A stretch of DNA of 64,000 bases, from NCBI RefSeq assembly GCF_001431725.1, contig NZ_CP013106.1:3658001-3722000 (forward strand). Direction: 5' to 3'. Every line of letters starts with the position of its first letter. Position 1 is the stretch's first letter. Shown piece by piece: positions 1 to 8,154 of the stretch. This DNA is from Halomonas huangheensis (GTDB lineage Bacteria > Pseudomonadota > Gammaproteobacteria > Pseudomonadales > Halomonadaceae). A program made the position numbers and the translations under genes. A model generated the notes under the pieces. That model was not told the DNA's origin, did no database searches, and saw nothing but the letters and a program-made list of their open reading frames with translations.

Positions 1-1231
1 TGATCGCCAGGAATGGCAGACTACCGAGCATCACATCAGAAATGGAGCCCCGACCACGCACCCCTTGCACCACATAAAGGTTCATTCCAATGGGTGGCGT
101 TATCAGAGAGATTTCCATCATGATGACAAGGAATATTCCGAACCATACCGGATCAAAACCGAACTGCACTACCATCGGCACAACGATGGGAACTGTGGCA
201 ATCATCATCGACAGGGTCTCAAGGAAACAGCCCAGCACCAGGTAAAAGACCACCAATGCCAGAATGAGACCAATAGGAGAAAGTCCCAACTCCGCCACCC
301 ATTGGGTCAAGGCATGAGGAATACCGAGAATACCAACGATGTAGTTGAGGAAGAATGCCGCCACGATAATCAGCATGATCATCGCCGTGGTACGCGCCAT
401 CGACAGAAAACACTCATGCAGCATCGGCCAGCTGAGCTTACGGTTGATCACCGACAGCGCCAGCGCCGCCACTACCCCAAGCGCTGCAGCTTCAGTAGGC
501 GTCGCCCAACCGCTATAGATGCTGCCCATGACGATGGCAAAGACACAGGCCGGGGGAAGCAGATCCAGCAATGCGGCAAGGCGCGCCCGAAACGGTATGC
601 GCTCCTCAGCCCTGCCGGCCACTCCCGGTCGTAACACACTGATCGCCATGATGATCAGCATGAAGGCCCCCGCAAGCGCCATGCCCGGCAGAATACCGGC
701 AATGAACAGCTTACCTATGGAAGTATTGGTAATCGCCCCATAGATGATCATGTTGATGCTGGGTGGGATCAGGATTCCCAGCGTTGCCCCGGCGGCAAGG
801 GTACCCAGCGCCAGACGCTCACTGTAACCTCGTTCCGAAAATGCCGGTAATGCCACCGTGCCGATCGTCGCTGCGGTAGCTACGGACGATCCTGACATCG
901 CAGCAAAGACCGACGATGCACCAATATTGGTATGCAACAGCCCACCAGGCAAACGATTCAACCAGACTGACAGAGCATGGTACATGCGATCGGTTATGCC
1001 ACTTCGCAGCAGCAGTTCTCCCAACAGGATGAAAAGTGGAATCGATGTCAGGATGAAGTCATTGAGTGTTCCCCAGAGGGTATCGCCAAACGAATACAAC
1101 AATGGCATCCCCAGATACGTCAGCGTGCCGATCAGGGCTACCGAAAATATCGCCACCGCCACGTGCACACCAATTGCCATCATGCCGAGCATGATCAAGA
1201 AGCCGACCAGAACTTCGAATGCTCCCATCAT
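1..1231 (-). CDS. dctM: TRAP transporter large permease, DctM-type (partial, runs off the left edge)
   Basis: About 410 codons are open leftward from the ATG at 1231 with no stop, so the C-terminus lies outside the window. The translation is almost wholly hydrophobic and shows DctM hallmarks: a FIL-GELL helix near residue 60, the S-G-S-S-VAT segment, the LIPPSI-MI-YG loop, and TPTEAAA before the second half. It would form the ion-coupled membrane channel of a tripartite carboxylate uptake system with the DctQ and DctP genes upstream. It overlaps dctQ by ATGA, so translation is coupled. Alternative ATGs lie at 1228 and 1231. The substrate is unknown; the adjoining arylmalonate-decarboxylase-like gene hints at a carboxylic acid. 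Confidence 0.93.
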   Translation of the reverse strand, partial: MMGAFEVLVGFLIMLGMMAIGVHVAVAIFSVALIGTLTYLGMPLLYSFGDTLWGTLNDFILTSIPLFILLGELLLRSGITDRMYHALSVWLNRLPGGLLHTNIGASSVFAAMSGSSVATAATIGTVALPAFSERGYSERLALGTLAAGATLGILIPPSINMIIYGAITNTSIGKLFIAGILPGMALAGAFMLIIMAISVLRPGVAGRAEERIPFRARLAALLDLLPPACVFAIVMGSIYSGWATPTEAAALGVVAALALSVINRKLSWPMLHECFLSMARTTAMIMLIIVAAFFLNYIVGILGIPHALTQWVAELGLSPIGLILALVVFYLVLGCFLETLSMMIATVPIVVPMVVQFGFDPVWFGIFLVIMMEISLITPPIGMNLYVVQGVRGRGSISDVMLGSLPFLAI

Positions 1232-1854
1232 GTCTGCTGACTCCCGGGAGACGTGACGGATGTGGAGTCACCCTCGTCCCCTCGATAATCCTGCTGTGCC
1301 TGGTTCAACTCGTCCTGCGCCGAACGCGGCCCGAACTCGGTATTGAGCTGAGTTACCTGCCCTCTTGCCAGCAGAACCACTGCTCTCACCGCCAGCAGAG
1401 TGCTCAAGGCCGCGAATACGCCAAGCCCAGCAACCCACAACCCCTGCGGAATCCACAATGGTGTCTGCAAGGGCGTACTGGCCAGGCTACCAAACTCAAG
1501 CGTCTCGGCCAGGGTCTCAGCAGCTCTCCACAACATGAACAGCGAAAAGGCGGCCAACAGCGCCATGGCCAGCGCATTCAGCCCTCCCTGCACTACAACC
1601 GGAAAACGTCCCAACAGAACATCCACCCGGGTATGAGCGCGTTCCAACAAGGTGTAAGCGAGGCTGAATGAGACTCCTGTCGCCAGCACATATCCACCAA
1701 TCTCGTCAGCCCCCTGGAGGGAAAAGGAAAAGACCTTGCGCGCCACCACCTCAAATGTGATCAATATCGCCAGGCCTAATGTGGCATAACCTGCAATTAC
1801 CGCAGCGCCACCTGCCAACCGTTTCGGCAGATAATCAGCGTCATTCTTTCTCAT
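1228..1854 (-). CDS. dctQ: TRAP transporter small permease, DctQ-type
   Basis: A 208-residue protein with four predicted membrane helices and the DctQ pattern: a helix near residues 20-45, then E-VAR-VFSFSLQGADE-GGY, then a helix starting near residue 55. It connects the binding protein to DctM. It lies between dctP (45-base gap) and dctM (ATGA overlap). The tail after the last helix is polar and rich in Q, E and S. Family membership is clear; ligand specificity cannot be read from this subunit. Confidence 0.92.
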   Translation of the reverse strand: MRKNDADYLPKRLAGGAAVIAGYATLGLAILITFEVVARKVFSFSLQGADEIGGYVLATGVSFSLAYTLLERAHTRVDVLLGRFPVVVQGGLNALAMALLAAFSLFMLWRAAETLAETLEFGSLASTPLQTPLWIPQGLWVAGLGVFAALSTLLAVRAVVLLARGQVTQLNTEFGPRSAQDELNQAQQDYRGDEGDSTSVTSPGSQQT

Positions 1855-1866
1855 CAGGGTCCTCCT

Positions 1867-1893
1867 GTCTCCTGGAGTCTTGCTCCAGGAGAC
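1867..1893 (-). terminator. Intercistronic hairpin between dctP and dctQ
   Basis: A perfect 11-bp inverted repeat (1867-1877 with 1883-1893, 5-base loop) fills the 45-base gap between dctP and dctQ. There is no U-run, so a processing or partial-attenuation element that keeps the binding-protein message abundant fits better than full termination. Confidence 0.55.
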
Positions 1894-1899
1894 AAGTTC

Positions 1900-2952
1900 C
1901 TACTGGATGGTCAGGTCGGTAGCGGCACCTACGGTCTGGTTCCAGACTGCGGCGCAATCAGGATATTGCCTACCACAATCCTCAGCCCATTTCGGCAACA
2001 CTACATCCTCGGTAAGCTGTTCAATATGTGCTCGTGAGTCCGGGTCAATCTCGACCAGTGCCATGTCATAGACTTGATGGTCGGCACAGCTTTCCTGGCC
2101 AGTATTACAGGCAATGGCATCGTCATTGACTCGATACGCCAGCTCCCACATCTGCGTTTCCAGACGCGCAAATGCTTCACTCAGCTCCTGTTGCTGTGTC
2201 TCATCAAAGCTGTTCCAGGTATCCAGATTCATGAAGTGACCCTGCACCGAATAAGACAGCGGCAGCGGTACAAAGCGGTCGGTAACCTCTGGCCATTTTC
2301 CATTGTTTCCGGCAGATGGTGCCGTCACTCCACAATCGGCGACACCTCGCTGCAGCGCCAGATAGACTTCGCTGAACTGTAGAGTCACGGGGATGGCGCC
2401 CAGGCCTTCCACGAGTCGCGACATGGATGGGGTGAATACACGAACCTTCTTGCCGGCAAGGTCGTCGACACTCTCGATGTCGCCATTGCAGAACATCATC
2501 TGGGGACCAAAGGGCCAGAGCGTCATCAGCTTGGCGTTGAAACGCTCCTGAAGTCGCTCGTCAAAGCTCTCGCGCACTGCGTTCACAGCCGCTCTCTGAG
2601 TATCCAGATCAGCCGCCACACCGGCCAGGTCGATCCCCTCGAAAAAGGGCTCGTCGCGGGAGGCCATCCCGATCTGTACCGACATCACATCAAAGGCACC
2701 TGAACGAATCAGCCGCAAGGCATCGGCAGCTTCGACACCAATGGCATCCATGGTGTTGTAGACGACAGAAAGGTCATTGCGAGAATTCAGCTCGTCGAAG
2801 AACGGTCGCTCAACACCTTCCACGTGTAATGTGTTACCGGAAAAGTTGCCGACGACTCGTAGCGCAGTCTCCGCCCGGGACTGATCGGCCATCGCCACCC
2901 CCGCGACGAGAGCAACTCCTGCGATGGCACCCCTGGTTATCATTGTTGGCAT
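1900..2952 (-). CDS. dctP: TRAP transporter periplasmic solute-binding protein, DctP-type
   Basis: 350 residues from the ATG at 2952. A longer reading frame back to 3054 exists, but 2952 has a GAGG ribosome site and starts exactly at a Sec signal peptide (ITRGAIAGVALVAGVAMA, then an AxA-type cleavage site). The mature part follows the DctP fold: a VRVFTPSMSRLVEGLGAIPV segment, then LALQRGVADCGVTAPSAGN where typical members have LQ-G-VDG-E-P. The usual arginine ligand region is present (K-VRVFTP). The last third carries two close cysteines (CNTGQESC), unusual for the family. It is transcribed after the decarboxylase-like gene. The ligand is unknown. Confidence 0.92.
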   Translation of the reverse strand: MPTMITRGAIAGVALVAGVAMADQSRAETALRVVGNFSGNTLHVEGVERPFFDELNSRNDLSVVYNTMDAIGVEAADALRLIRSGAFDVMSVQIGMASRDEPFFEGIDLAGVAADLDTQRAAVNAVRESFDERLQERFNAKLMTLWPFGPQMMFCNGDIESVDDLAGKKVRVFTPSMSRLVEGLGAIPVTLQFSEVYLALQRGVADCGVTAPSAGNNGKWPEVTDRFVPLPLSYSVQGHFMNLDTWNSFDETQQQELSEAFARLETQMWELAYRVNDDAIACNTGQESCADHQVYDMALVEIDPDSRAHIEQLTEDVVLPKWAEDCGRQYPDCAAVWNQTVGAATDLTIQ

Positions 2953-3010
2953 GGTGTACCTCGTTTCTGGTGGGAAAAAGTCATGCAATACCTGGCCGGG
3001 TAACTCCCTG

Positions 3011-3748
3011 TCACCGAGCCAGACGCGGATCCTGAAACATTCCTCCCCAACCACGAACCCTTAGCGGGTCGATGCCGGACAGGACCAATGTCTTCCACAC
3101 GGTCACGCTGACGGAGTCGTAGATGGGGATGCCGACTTCCCGCTCCAGTTCCTCGACGATCCCTGCGCCGCGCAAGTTGGTGCACAGGACCGTGATCGCC
3201 TGAGGCTGAGCTGCAGCGACATCTCGCACCATCTCGGCGAGCGTGTCTTCACCGTATTCGGAGAAGGAGAAGTTGCCGCGGTCATTCAAGTGGCGCTCAG
3301 CCACCACCTCGATTCCCGCTTTGCGGTAGTTATCAATGATCGCGGCCTGGATGTCGGTCAGATAAGGCGTCACCAGCCCCAGCCGACTCACGCCGGTACG
3401 TTCCAGAATCTCGTTCAAGGCGAGCACACTGCTCGTTGCGGGCACCCCGGTCGCCTCGGTGATGGCGGTGCATAGCCGCTGATCAGTGTCGAATCCGAGC
3501 CAACTGGCTGAAGTGCCATTCCAGGCAATGACATCCATGTGGGCATCATTGAGCAGCTCAGCGGCTTGCAATTGTGCTGTTGGATCAAACTGCGCCAGGG
3601 CCGCGTCGGCCAGCGAAATTTCCTTGACCCTGAAGCGCTGGAAATGCGCGGTGACGGACGGTGCCAGCTCCTGAAGAAGAGCGGAGGTGTAGGGCTCCAA
3701 TACCGTATTGGAGGAAGGCGTCAGCATTCCGATAAGCGTGCGTTGCAT
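3011..3748 (-). CDS. Arylmalonate decarboxylase-like protein (Asp/Glu racemase superfamily)
   Basis: 245 residues from the ATG at 3748, with an AGAGG ribosome site 6-11 bases upstream. The N-terminal GMLTPSSNTVLEP motif is typical of the maleate isomerase / arylmalonate decarboxylase (AMDase) branch. Where racemases and maleate isomerase have a first catalytic cysteine, this protein has G78-T79-S80, as in AMDase (Gly74-Thr-Ser). The second cysteine is kept (C189 in VLCTNL, equivalent to AMDase Cys188). That pattern suits a cofactor-free decarboxylase rather than a racemase, an inference from motif alignment by eye. It is the first gene of the leftward TRAP operon, so its substrate may be the imported acid. 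Maleate isomerase and EutA-type proteins are close alternatives. Confidence 0.75.
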   Translation of the reverse strand: MQRTLIGMLTPSSNTVLEPYTSALLQELAPSVTAHFQRFRVKEISLADAALAQFDPTAQLQAAELLNDAHMDVIAWNGTSASWLGFDTDQRLCTAITEATGVPATSSVLALNEILERTGVSRLGLVTPYLTDIQAAIIDNYRKAGIEVVAERHLNDRGNFSFSEYGEDTLAEMVRDVAAAQPQAITVLCTNLRGAGIVEELEREVGIPIYDSVSVTVWKTLVLSGIDPLRVRGWGGMFQDPRLAR

Positions 3749-3792
3749 GGCTGTGGCCTCTTGCGATTGTTGTATTTGTCGCACAACTGGTA

Positions 3793-3809
3793 TTTGGTAT
3801 ACCGAATAC
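3793..3809. promoter_or_regulatory. Candidate GntR operator (leftward TRAP operon)
   Basis: TTTGGTATACCGAATAC contains the palindrome GGTATACC and lies 45 bases upstream of the decarboxylase-like start. It matches the site at 8062-8071 (CGGTATACCG). Confidence 0.5.
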
Positions 3810-4023
3810 TAAATACTGTTCTCAAGCGTTGCACAGGATTCTGATATTGCCAACCTCCTTGAACACCAAGCGTTCGCGCACCGCCTCCCCTTCACTCACT
3901 CCAAGACCGGCTTTAAAGATCAATAAAATCAAATAAATACAAGAAACATTCTGTTGAAGAGCAATGAATAGCAGCACTTATCAAAAAATTATTATCCATT
4001 TGTTTTTAAACAAAAAATAAAAA

Positions 4024-4043
4024 TACAGTATTCGGTATTTTGT
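4024..4043. promoter_or_regulatory. Candidate GntR operator (rightward TRAP operon)
   Basis: TACAGTATTCGGTATTTTGT, about 107 bases upstream of the dctP start at 4150, shares the GTATTC-GGTAT core with the sites near 3800 and 8105. Confidence 0.45.
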
Positions 4044-4149
4044 GTTCTGTTACATTCTGACCTATGGTTTCCTACACCAGCACCAAACCTCCACAGGACA
4101 CGGGCGCTGGTCACCAACAAGATCAACAATCAGCAGCAAAGGACATCCC

Positions 4150-5145
4150 ATGACAACACGACGTATCCCCCACTATGGCGCTGCCCTGGTGACGGCGCTG
4201 AGCCTGAGCGTTCCTCTTGTGGCTGGAGCCGAGACCCTACGCTTCGGCGGCAACTTCACGGATGACCATTCCAGCAGTCGAGCCATGGAGATGTTCAAGG
4301 AAGAACTGGTAGAGAGAACCGGTGGCGAACTTGACGCTCAGCTGTTCCCCAACATGCAGCTGGGGGGAGCTGGAGAGAATGTCGACCAGGTCAGCTCGGG
4401 CGCCATCATGGGTACCTGGATCGGTATTTCCTATCTGTCACGCACGGTGCCTGAGCTTGAGGCGCTGAGCCTGCCCTTCGCATTTGATGATCGCGAAGAA
4501 GCCTTCAACCTGATCGATGGGGAAGTCGGGGACCTTCTGGATGAGAAGCTGGCCGAGAAAGGTTTTATCGCACTGGGCTACATGGAGCTGGGATTCCGCA
4601 ACGTAACCAACAATGTGCGGCCTCTCGAAACGCTGGATGACTTTCAGGACCTGAAGATCCGCCTGCAACCCAACCAGACCCACCTCGACACCTTCCGCGC
4701 CATCGGTGCGAACCCGGTATCCATGGATATCAACGAGGTCTACGGTGCCCTGCAGCAGGGTGTTCTGGATGGCCAGGAGAACCCCTACAGCATCATCAGT
4801 ACCAAGCGCCTGGATGAGGTTCAGAAGTACCTTTCCGACACAGGCCACTTCTATGACTACATCGTGGTGATTGCCAACCGCGACAAATTCAATTCCCTGG
4901 AGGACGAACAACAACTAGCTGTACGTGATGCCATGGCTGAAGCCGTCGCCTGGCAACGCAGAACCGCCGCAGAGGAAGACGAGACCGCTCGCAACACTCT
5001 GATCGAACGAGGAATGGAGTTCACCCCACTCAGCGATGAGACTCGCGCGGCCTTGCGTGAGGCATCCCAAAGCGTCGTGAACGACCTGCGTGACAAGATC
5101 GGCGCAGACATCATCGATCAGGTCCTTGAGGGGGCCTCGTCATGA
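4150..5145 (+). CDS. dctP: TRAP transporter periplasmic solute-binding protein, DctP-type
   Basis: 331 residues from the ATG at 4150 (AAGGA ribosome site 6 bases upstream). The frame is open from 4042, but 4150 begins a clean signal peptide ending VAGAETL. Family features follow: the L-ELGFRNVTNNVRPL segment, KIRLQPNQTHLDTFRAIGANPV (the arginine that binds carboxylates), then ALQQGVLDGQENPYSII, a textbook DctP stretch. It heads a rightward operon with dctQ (ATGA overlap), dctM and a racemase-like gene. The ligand is likely an organic or sugar acid; nothing in the sequence names it. Confidence 0.95.
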   Translation: MTTRRIPHYGAALVTALSLSVPLVAGAETLRFGGNFTDDHSSSRAMEMFKEELVERTGGELDAQLFPNMQLGGAGENVDQVSSGAIMGTWIGISYLSRTVPELEALSLPFAFDDREEAFNLIDGEVGDLLDEKLAEKGFIALGYMELGFRNVTNNVRPLETLDDFQDLKIRLQPNQTHLDTFRAIGANPVSMDINEVYGALQQGVLDGQENPYSIISTKRLDEVQKYLSDTGHFYDYIVVIANRDKFNSLEDEQQLAVRDAMAEAVAWQRRTAAEEDETARNTLIERGMEFTPLSDETRAALREASQSVVNDLRDKIGADIIDQVLEGASS

Positions 5146-5699
5146 CATCCGCCTGGCAACGGCTGGAAGCGCATGCTTCCAGCCCTCTGGCACGACACTA
5201 TCTGCACGTTCTGGCACTACTGGATCGCACATCCTACTACGCCATTCTGGTCGCAATGGGTGTTATGACGATACTGGTATCCACTCAGGTATGCGCCCGC
5301 TATCTGCTGGGCACCTCCATTGATTCAGCAGATGAACTTTCTCGGTTGTTCTTCGTATGGGCCATCTTTCTGGCCATTCCTCATGGCATCAAGGTCGGCA
5401 TCCATGTCGGTATCGATGCGTTGATAACTCTCCTGCCAAGCAGGATGCAACAGCTACTGTCTCGCCTGATGGCGCTGATCGGTGCGGCCTTCATGGCAGC
5501 GCTTTTCTGGATAAGTCTGGGCGCAGTTGGCGACAAGTGGCAGGAACTGATGCCGACGCTGCCGATCACCGCCGCCGTCTTCTACATCGCGGTAGTGATC
5601 TGTGCCGGGCACTGCTGCCTGCATCTTGTCGCTCAGGCCTTCCGGCTCCCCCCGCTGTCCACGGTACCGGCCAGCCACAAGGAGGAAAGCGAGTCATGA
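5142..5699 (+). CDS. dctQ: TRAP transporter small permease, DctQ-type
   Basis: 185 residues and four membrane helices, with the motif TQVCARYLLGTSIDSADELSR followed by the FFVWAIFLAI helix. Both ends overlap neighbours by ATGA (dctP upstream, dctM downstream), so P, Q and M are translationally coupled here. The window's other three TRAP systems leave a P-Q gap, and in each of those the gap holds a hairpin. Confidence 0.94.
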   Translation: MTSAWQRLEAHASSPLARHYLHVLALLDRTSYYAILVAMGVMTILVSTQVCARYLLGTSIDSADELSRLFFVWAIFLAIPHGIKVGIHVGIDALITLLPSRMQQLLSRLMALIGAAFMAALFWISLGAVGDKWQELMPTLPITAAVFYIAVVICAGHCCLHLVAQAFRLPPLSTVPASHKEESES

Positions 5700-6976
5700 C
5701 TCCCGCCATCATCTTCACCTTCCTTGGATTTGCTCTTCTGCGTATGCCACTGGCCTTTGCACTCGGCCTGGCGTCACTCGTCGGACTCTACGTCGGCGGC
5801 ATGGATTTCTCGGTACTCCCCCAGCGCATGATGCACTCGGTCAACAGCTTCCCCTTGATGGCTATTCCGCTGTTCATGCTGGCTGGAGAACTGATGGTTG
5901 CCGCGGGCATCCTGCAACGCCTGGTCGACTTTGCCAACTCCCTGATCGGGAGAGTTCACGGTGGGCTGGCTCATGTGGCCATTGTCGCCGGCATGGTGCT
6001 GGCGGCGGTCAGCGGTGCTGCCGTAGCCAGTGCCAGTGCTCTGGGCAGCTCGCTGGTTCCCTCCATGCGCCAGCAGTACGATACGGGCTACAGCAGTGCC
6101 GTAGTGGCATCCGCGGCCAACCTTGGCGCCATCATTCCCCCCAGCAATGCCATGATCGTTTATGCGCTGATGGCGGGCTCCAGCGTGTCGGTAGGCGGCC
6201 TGTTCATGGCCGGCGTGGTACCCGGCATCGTTCTGGCGCTGGGCTTCATGGGTCTGGCCAGCTTCATCGCCATGCGCCGCCGCTATCCTCTGGCCGGTGG
6301 CACCATCGGGCTGCGTCATGTACTGGTCCAGACCTGGCGCGCCCTACCGATCCTGCTGATGCCAATCGTCGTCGTTGGTGGCATCGTCGCGGGTGCCTTC
6401 ACGCCTACGGAGGGTGCCGCCATCGCCGTGGTCTACGCGCTGCTGATCGGGTTCTTCGTTACCCGCCAGCTCCGCCTGTCTGATCTCCCCAAGGCAATGT
6501 TCAATGCTGCGGTCACCGCCGCCATGGTGGGGGCTCTGATCGCCTTCGCCTCGACCATGACATTTGCCTTCACTATCGACCTGATTCCCATGCAATTGAC
6601 CGCATGGCTACAAGGCGTCACCTCCGACCCGATGGTTTTCCTGCTGCTGGTCATGGCATTACTGATCGGAGTGGGCATGTTCATCGAATCCAATGCCGCC
6701 TACATCATGTTGGTTCCGCTGCTGGCTCCCATTGCCCTCGCCTATGGCATCGACCCACTGCTGTTCGGCTTCCTGTTCGTGATGAACCTGGTGGTCGGCA
6801 TGATGACACCACCTGTGGGTGTTCTGCTGTTTGTGATGTGTGGCATCTCCCGCATCAGTCTCAACGAACTGATGAAAAGCGCATGGCCATTCATTGTCTT
6901 CCAGTACGCAGTGCTGGCTGTCTGTATCGCCTTCCCGAGCATCGTCACCTGGCTACCGCGCGCGCTGGGCTATTGA
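5696..6976 (+). CDS. dctM: TRAP transporter large permease, DctM-type
   Basis: 426 residues from the ATG at 5696, which overlaps the dctQ stop; the open frame starts earlier (5357), but that part is a shadow of dctQ. Hallmarks seen: FPLMAIPLFMLAGELM, SGAAVASASALGSSL, IIPPSNAMIVYAL, AFTPTEGAAIAVVYAL and a C-terminal PPVGVLLFV motif. It is the membrane channel of the second TRAP system. It is followed after 24 bases by the cysteine-less racemase-like gene. Confidence 0.95.
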   Translation: MTPAIIFTFLGFALLRMPLAFALGLASLVGLYVGGMDFSVLPQRMMHSVNSFPLMAIPLFMLAGELMVAAGILQRLVDFANSLIGRVHGGLAHVAIVAGMVLAAVSGAAVASASALGSSLVPSMRQQYDTGYSSAVVASAANLGAIIPPSNAMIVYALMAGSSVSVGGLFMAGVVPGIVLALGFMGLASFIAMRRRYPLAGGTIGLRHVLVQTWRALPILLMPIVVVGGIVAGAFTPTEGAAIAVVYALLIGFFVTRQLRLSDLPKAMFNAAVTAAMVGALIAFASTMTFAFTIDLIPMQLTAWLQGVTSDPMVFLLLVMALLIGVGMFIESNAAYIMLVPLLAPIALAYGIDPLLFGFLFVMNLVVGMMTPPVGVLLFVMCGISRISLNELMKSAWPFIVFQYAVLAVCIAFPSIVTWLPRALGY

Positions 6977-7000
6977 AAAGATCAAACACGAGGGCACGCC

Positions 7001-7774
7001 ATGAAACTACTTGTCATCAATCCCAACATCTCGCGGGATGTCACCTCCCTTATAGAAAGCGAAGCGCGCCGCAGTGCTCGCCCAGGTACCGAGCTGAGCA
7101 TGGCTACCGCCTCTTTCGGCGTTGCCTACATAGAAACCCGCGCCGAGGCTCAGATCGGTGGGTACGCCTCCATGCAGATTGCCGCTGAACACTATATGCA
7201 GCATGACGCGGTGATTGTTGCCGCCTTTGGAGACCCGGGCCTACCGGCCCTGCGTGAGATTCTCCCCATCCCTGTCACGGGCATGACCGAGGCCGCTCTG
7301 GTCAGCGCTTGCCAACAGGGCAACCGCTTTTCGATTATCGCCATTTCCCAGCGAATCCAGTCCTGGTACCGCGAAACCATCGCCAGCTATGGCTTCAGTG
7401 ATCGTCTAGCGAGTATCCGCGCCCTCGATGAGCCTCTCGCTCATATCGGCCGTGTCCAACAGGATCAGGGAGATCGCCTGATCGCCCTGGCCGAACGCGC
7501 GGTAGCCGATGACGGCGCCGATGTGCTGATCCTGGCCGGCGCGCCGTTGGCCGGACTCGCGCGCAGCGTGAGTGATCGGCTACCTGTTCCGGCACTGGAT
7601 GGTGTGACCTGTGCCATGCACCAGGCCCAGGCGATGGTGGACCTTGCTGCCAATACACCACGTAGAGGCAGTTTCGCCCCTCCTCCGAGCAAGGGTTGCC
7701 AGGGCTTGAGCGAATCACTGTCAAGCCTGGTTGGTCGCCAGCACCTGCCTCCTCATCCCATTCGCGAAGTGTGA
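7001..7774 (+). CDS. Hydantoin/Asp-Glu racemase family protein lacking both catalytic cysteines
   Basis: 257 residues beginning MKLLVINPNIS, the family N-terminus. The first catalytic-cysteine motif (CFGDPGL in active hydantoin and allantoin racemases) reads AAFGDPGL, with A75 in place of Cys. The second (GCGGM or GCAGM) reads AGAPLAGL, with G180 in the Cys position. The fold-defining residues around both sites remain, so this is not decay. Cysteine-based racemisation looks impossible; a ligand-binding, regulatory or different catalytic role is inferred. An extra proline-rich tail of about 40 residues follows the fold. It is the fourth gene of the TRAP operon. The same two replacements occur in the exported paralogue at 15993-16790. 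Confidence 0.8.
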   Translation: MKLLVINPNISRDVTSLIESEARRSARPGTELSMATASFGVAYIETRAEAQIGGYASMQIAAEHYMQHDAVIVAAFGDPGLPALREILPIPVTGMTEAALVSACQQGNRFSIIAISQRIQSWYRETIASYGFSDRLASIRALDEPLAHIGRVQQDQGDRLIALAERAVADDGADVLILAGAPLAGLARSVSDRLPVPALDGVTCAMHQAQAMVDLAANTPRRGSFAPPPSKGCQGLSESLSSLVGRQHLPPHPIREV

Positions 7775-7802
7775 GTTCTTCCATGAAAAGCGAGAAACAA
7801 CA

Positions 7803-8009
7803 ATGACAACGTCTCTGCTGCCGAATCTGCTACGCCCCCTTTCAACATGGCTGGCCATGGGGTTGTTGAGTACAACACTGGCAGTGAGTGTGGCGTCCAA
7901 CGCGCTGGCCAATGACCTGCCGACAGCATCGCCTGAGAGCCACGGGATGGACACCCACCCGGGCCCGGGTGTATTCATCGACCAGTCCGATACATCTCAG
8001 CTCTTGTGA
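7803..8009 (+). pseudogene. Short exported peptide, possibly the 5' remnant of a secreted enzyme gene
   Basis: 68 residues from the ATG at 7803. The first 36 form a good Sec signal peptide (basic start, hydrophobic core, ending SNALA). Only about 31 mature residues follow, starting NDLPTASPESHGMDTHPG, before a stop. The LP-ASPES-G stretch resembles the start of secreted serine-hydrolase (beta-lactamase-like) proteins, so it may be the front of a gene whose body was deleted. A small exported peptide cannot be excluded. Just after it CTTGCACCACA occurs twice (about 8010-8041), which might mark a rearrangement. The ribosome site is weak (GAGAAACAACA). Confidence 0.35.
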
Positions 8010-8061
8010 CACAACTCTTGCACCACAGCTCTTGCACCACAATCGCAAAACATTTCGCCAC

Positions 8062-8114
8062 CGGTATACCGATGGCCTTTCTGCCTGACGGCAACACAAA
8101 ATATACTGAATACA
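8062..8114. promoter_or_regulatory. Two candidate operators upstream of the GntR gene
   Basis: CGGTATACCG (8062-8071) is a perfect palindrome. TATACTGAATACA (8102-8114) resembles the 4024-4043 and 9805-9817 sites. Their place 41-93 bases before the GntR start suggests autoregulation. Confidence 0.5.
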
Positions 8115-8154
8115 AAAAAATACGACTCGCCAGCTCACCGACAAGGCTCAGCCT

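Larger units (their letters stand above)
3749..4149. promoter_or_regulatory. Divergent regulatory region between two TRAP operons
   Basis: 401 bases without a credible gene, markedly AT-rich in the 3900-4045 part. It must hold both promoters. Palindromic GntR-like sites are at 3793-3809 (TTTGGTATACCGAATAC) and 4024-4043 (core GTATTCGGTAT). A further 16-base palindrome, TTTGTTT-TT-AAACAAA, lies at 3999-4014. The same GTATTC/GTATAC motif recurs upstream of the GntR gene at 8155, suggesting that this regulator controls both operons. Confidence 0.7.

Noticed and set aside
2953..3054. A longer start for dctP at 3054
   Set aside because: It would bury the signal peptide 35 residues in and overlap the upstream gene; 2952 has a good ribosome site.
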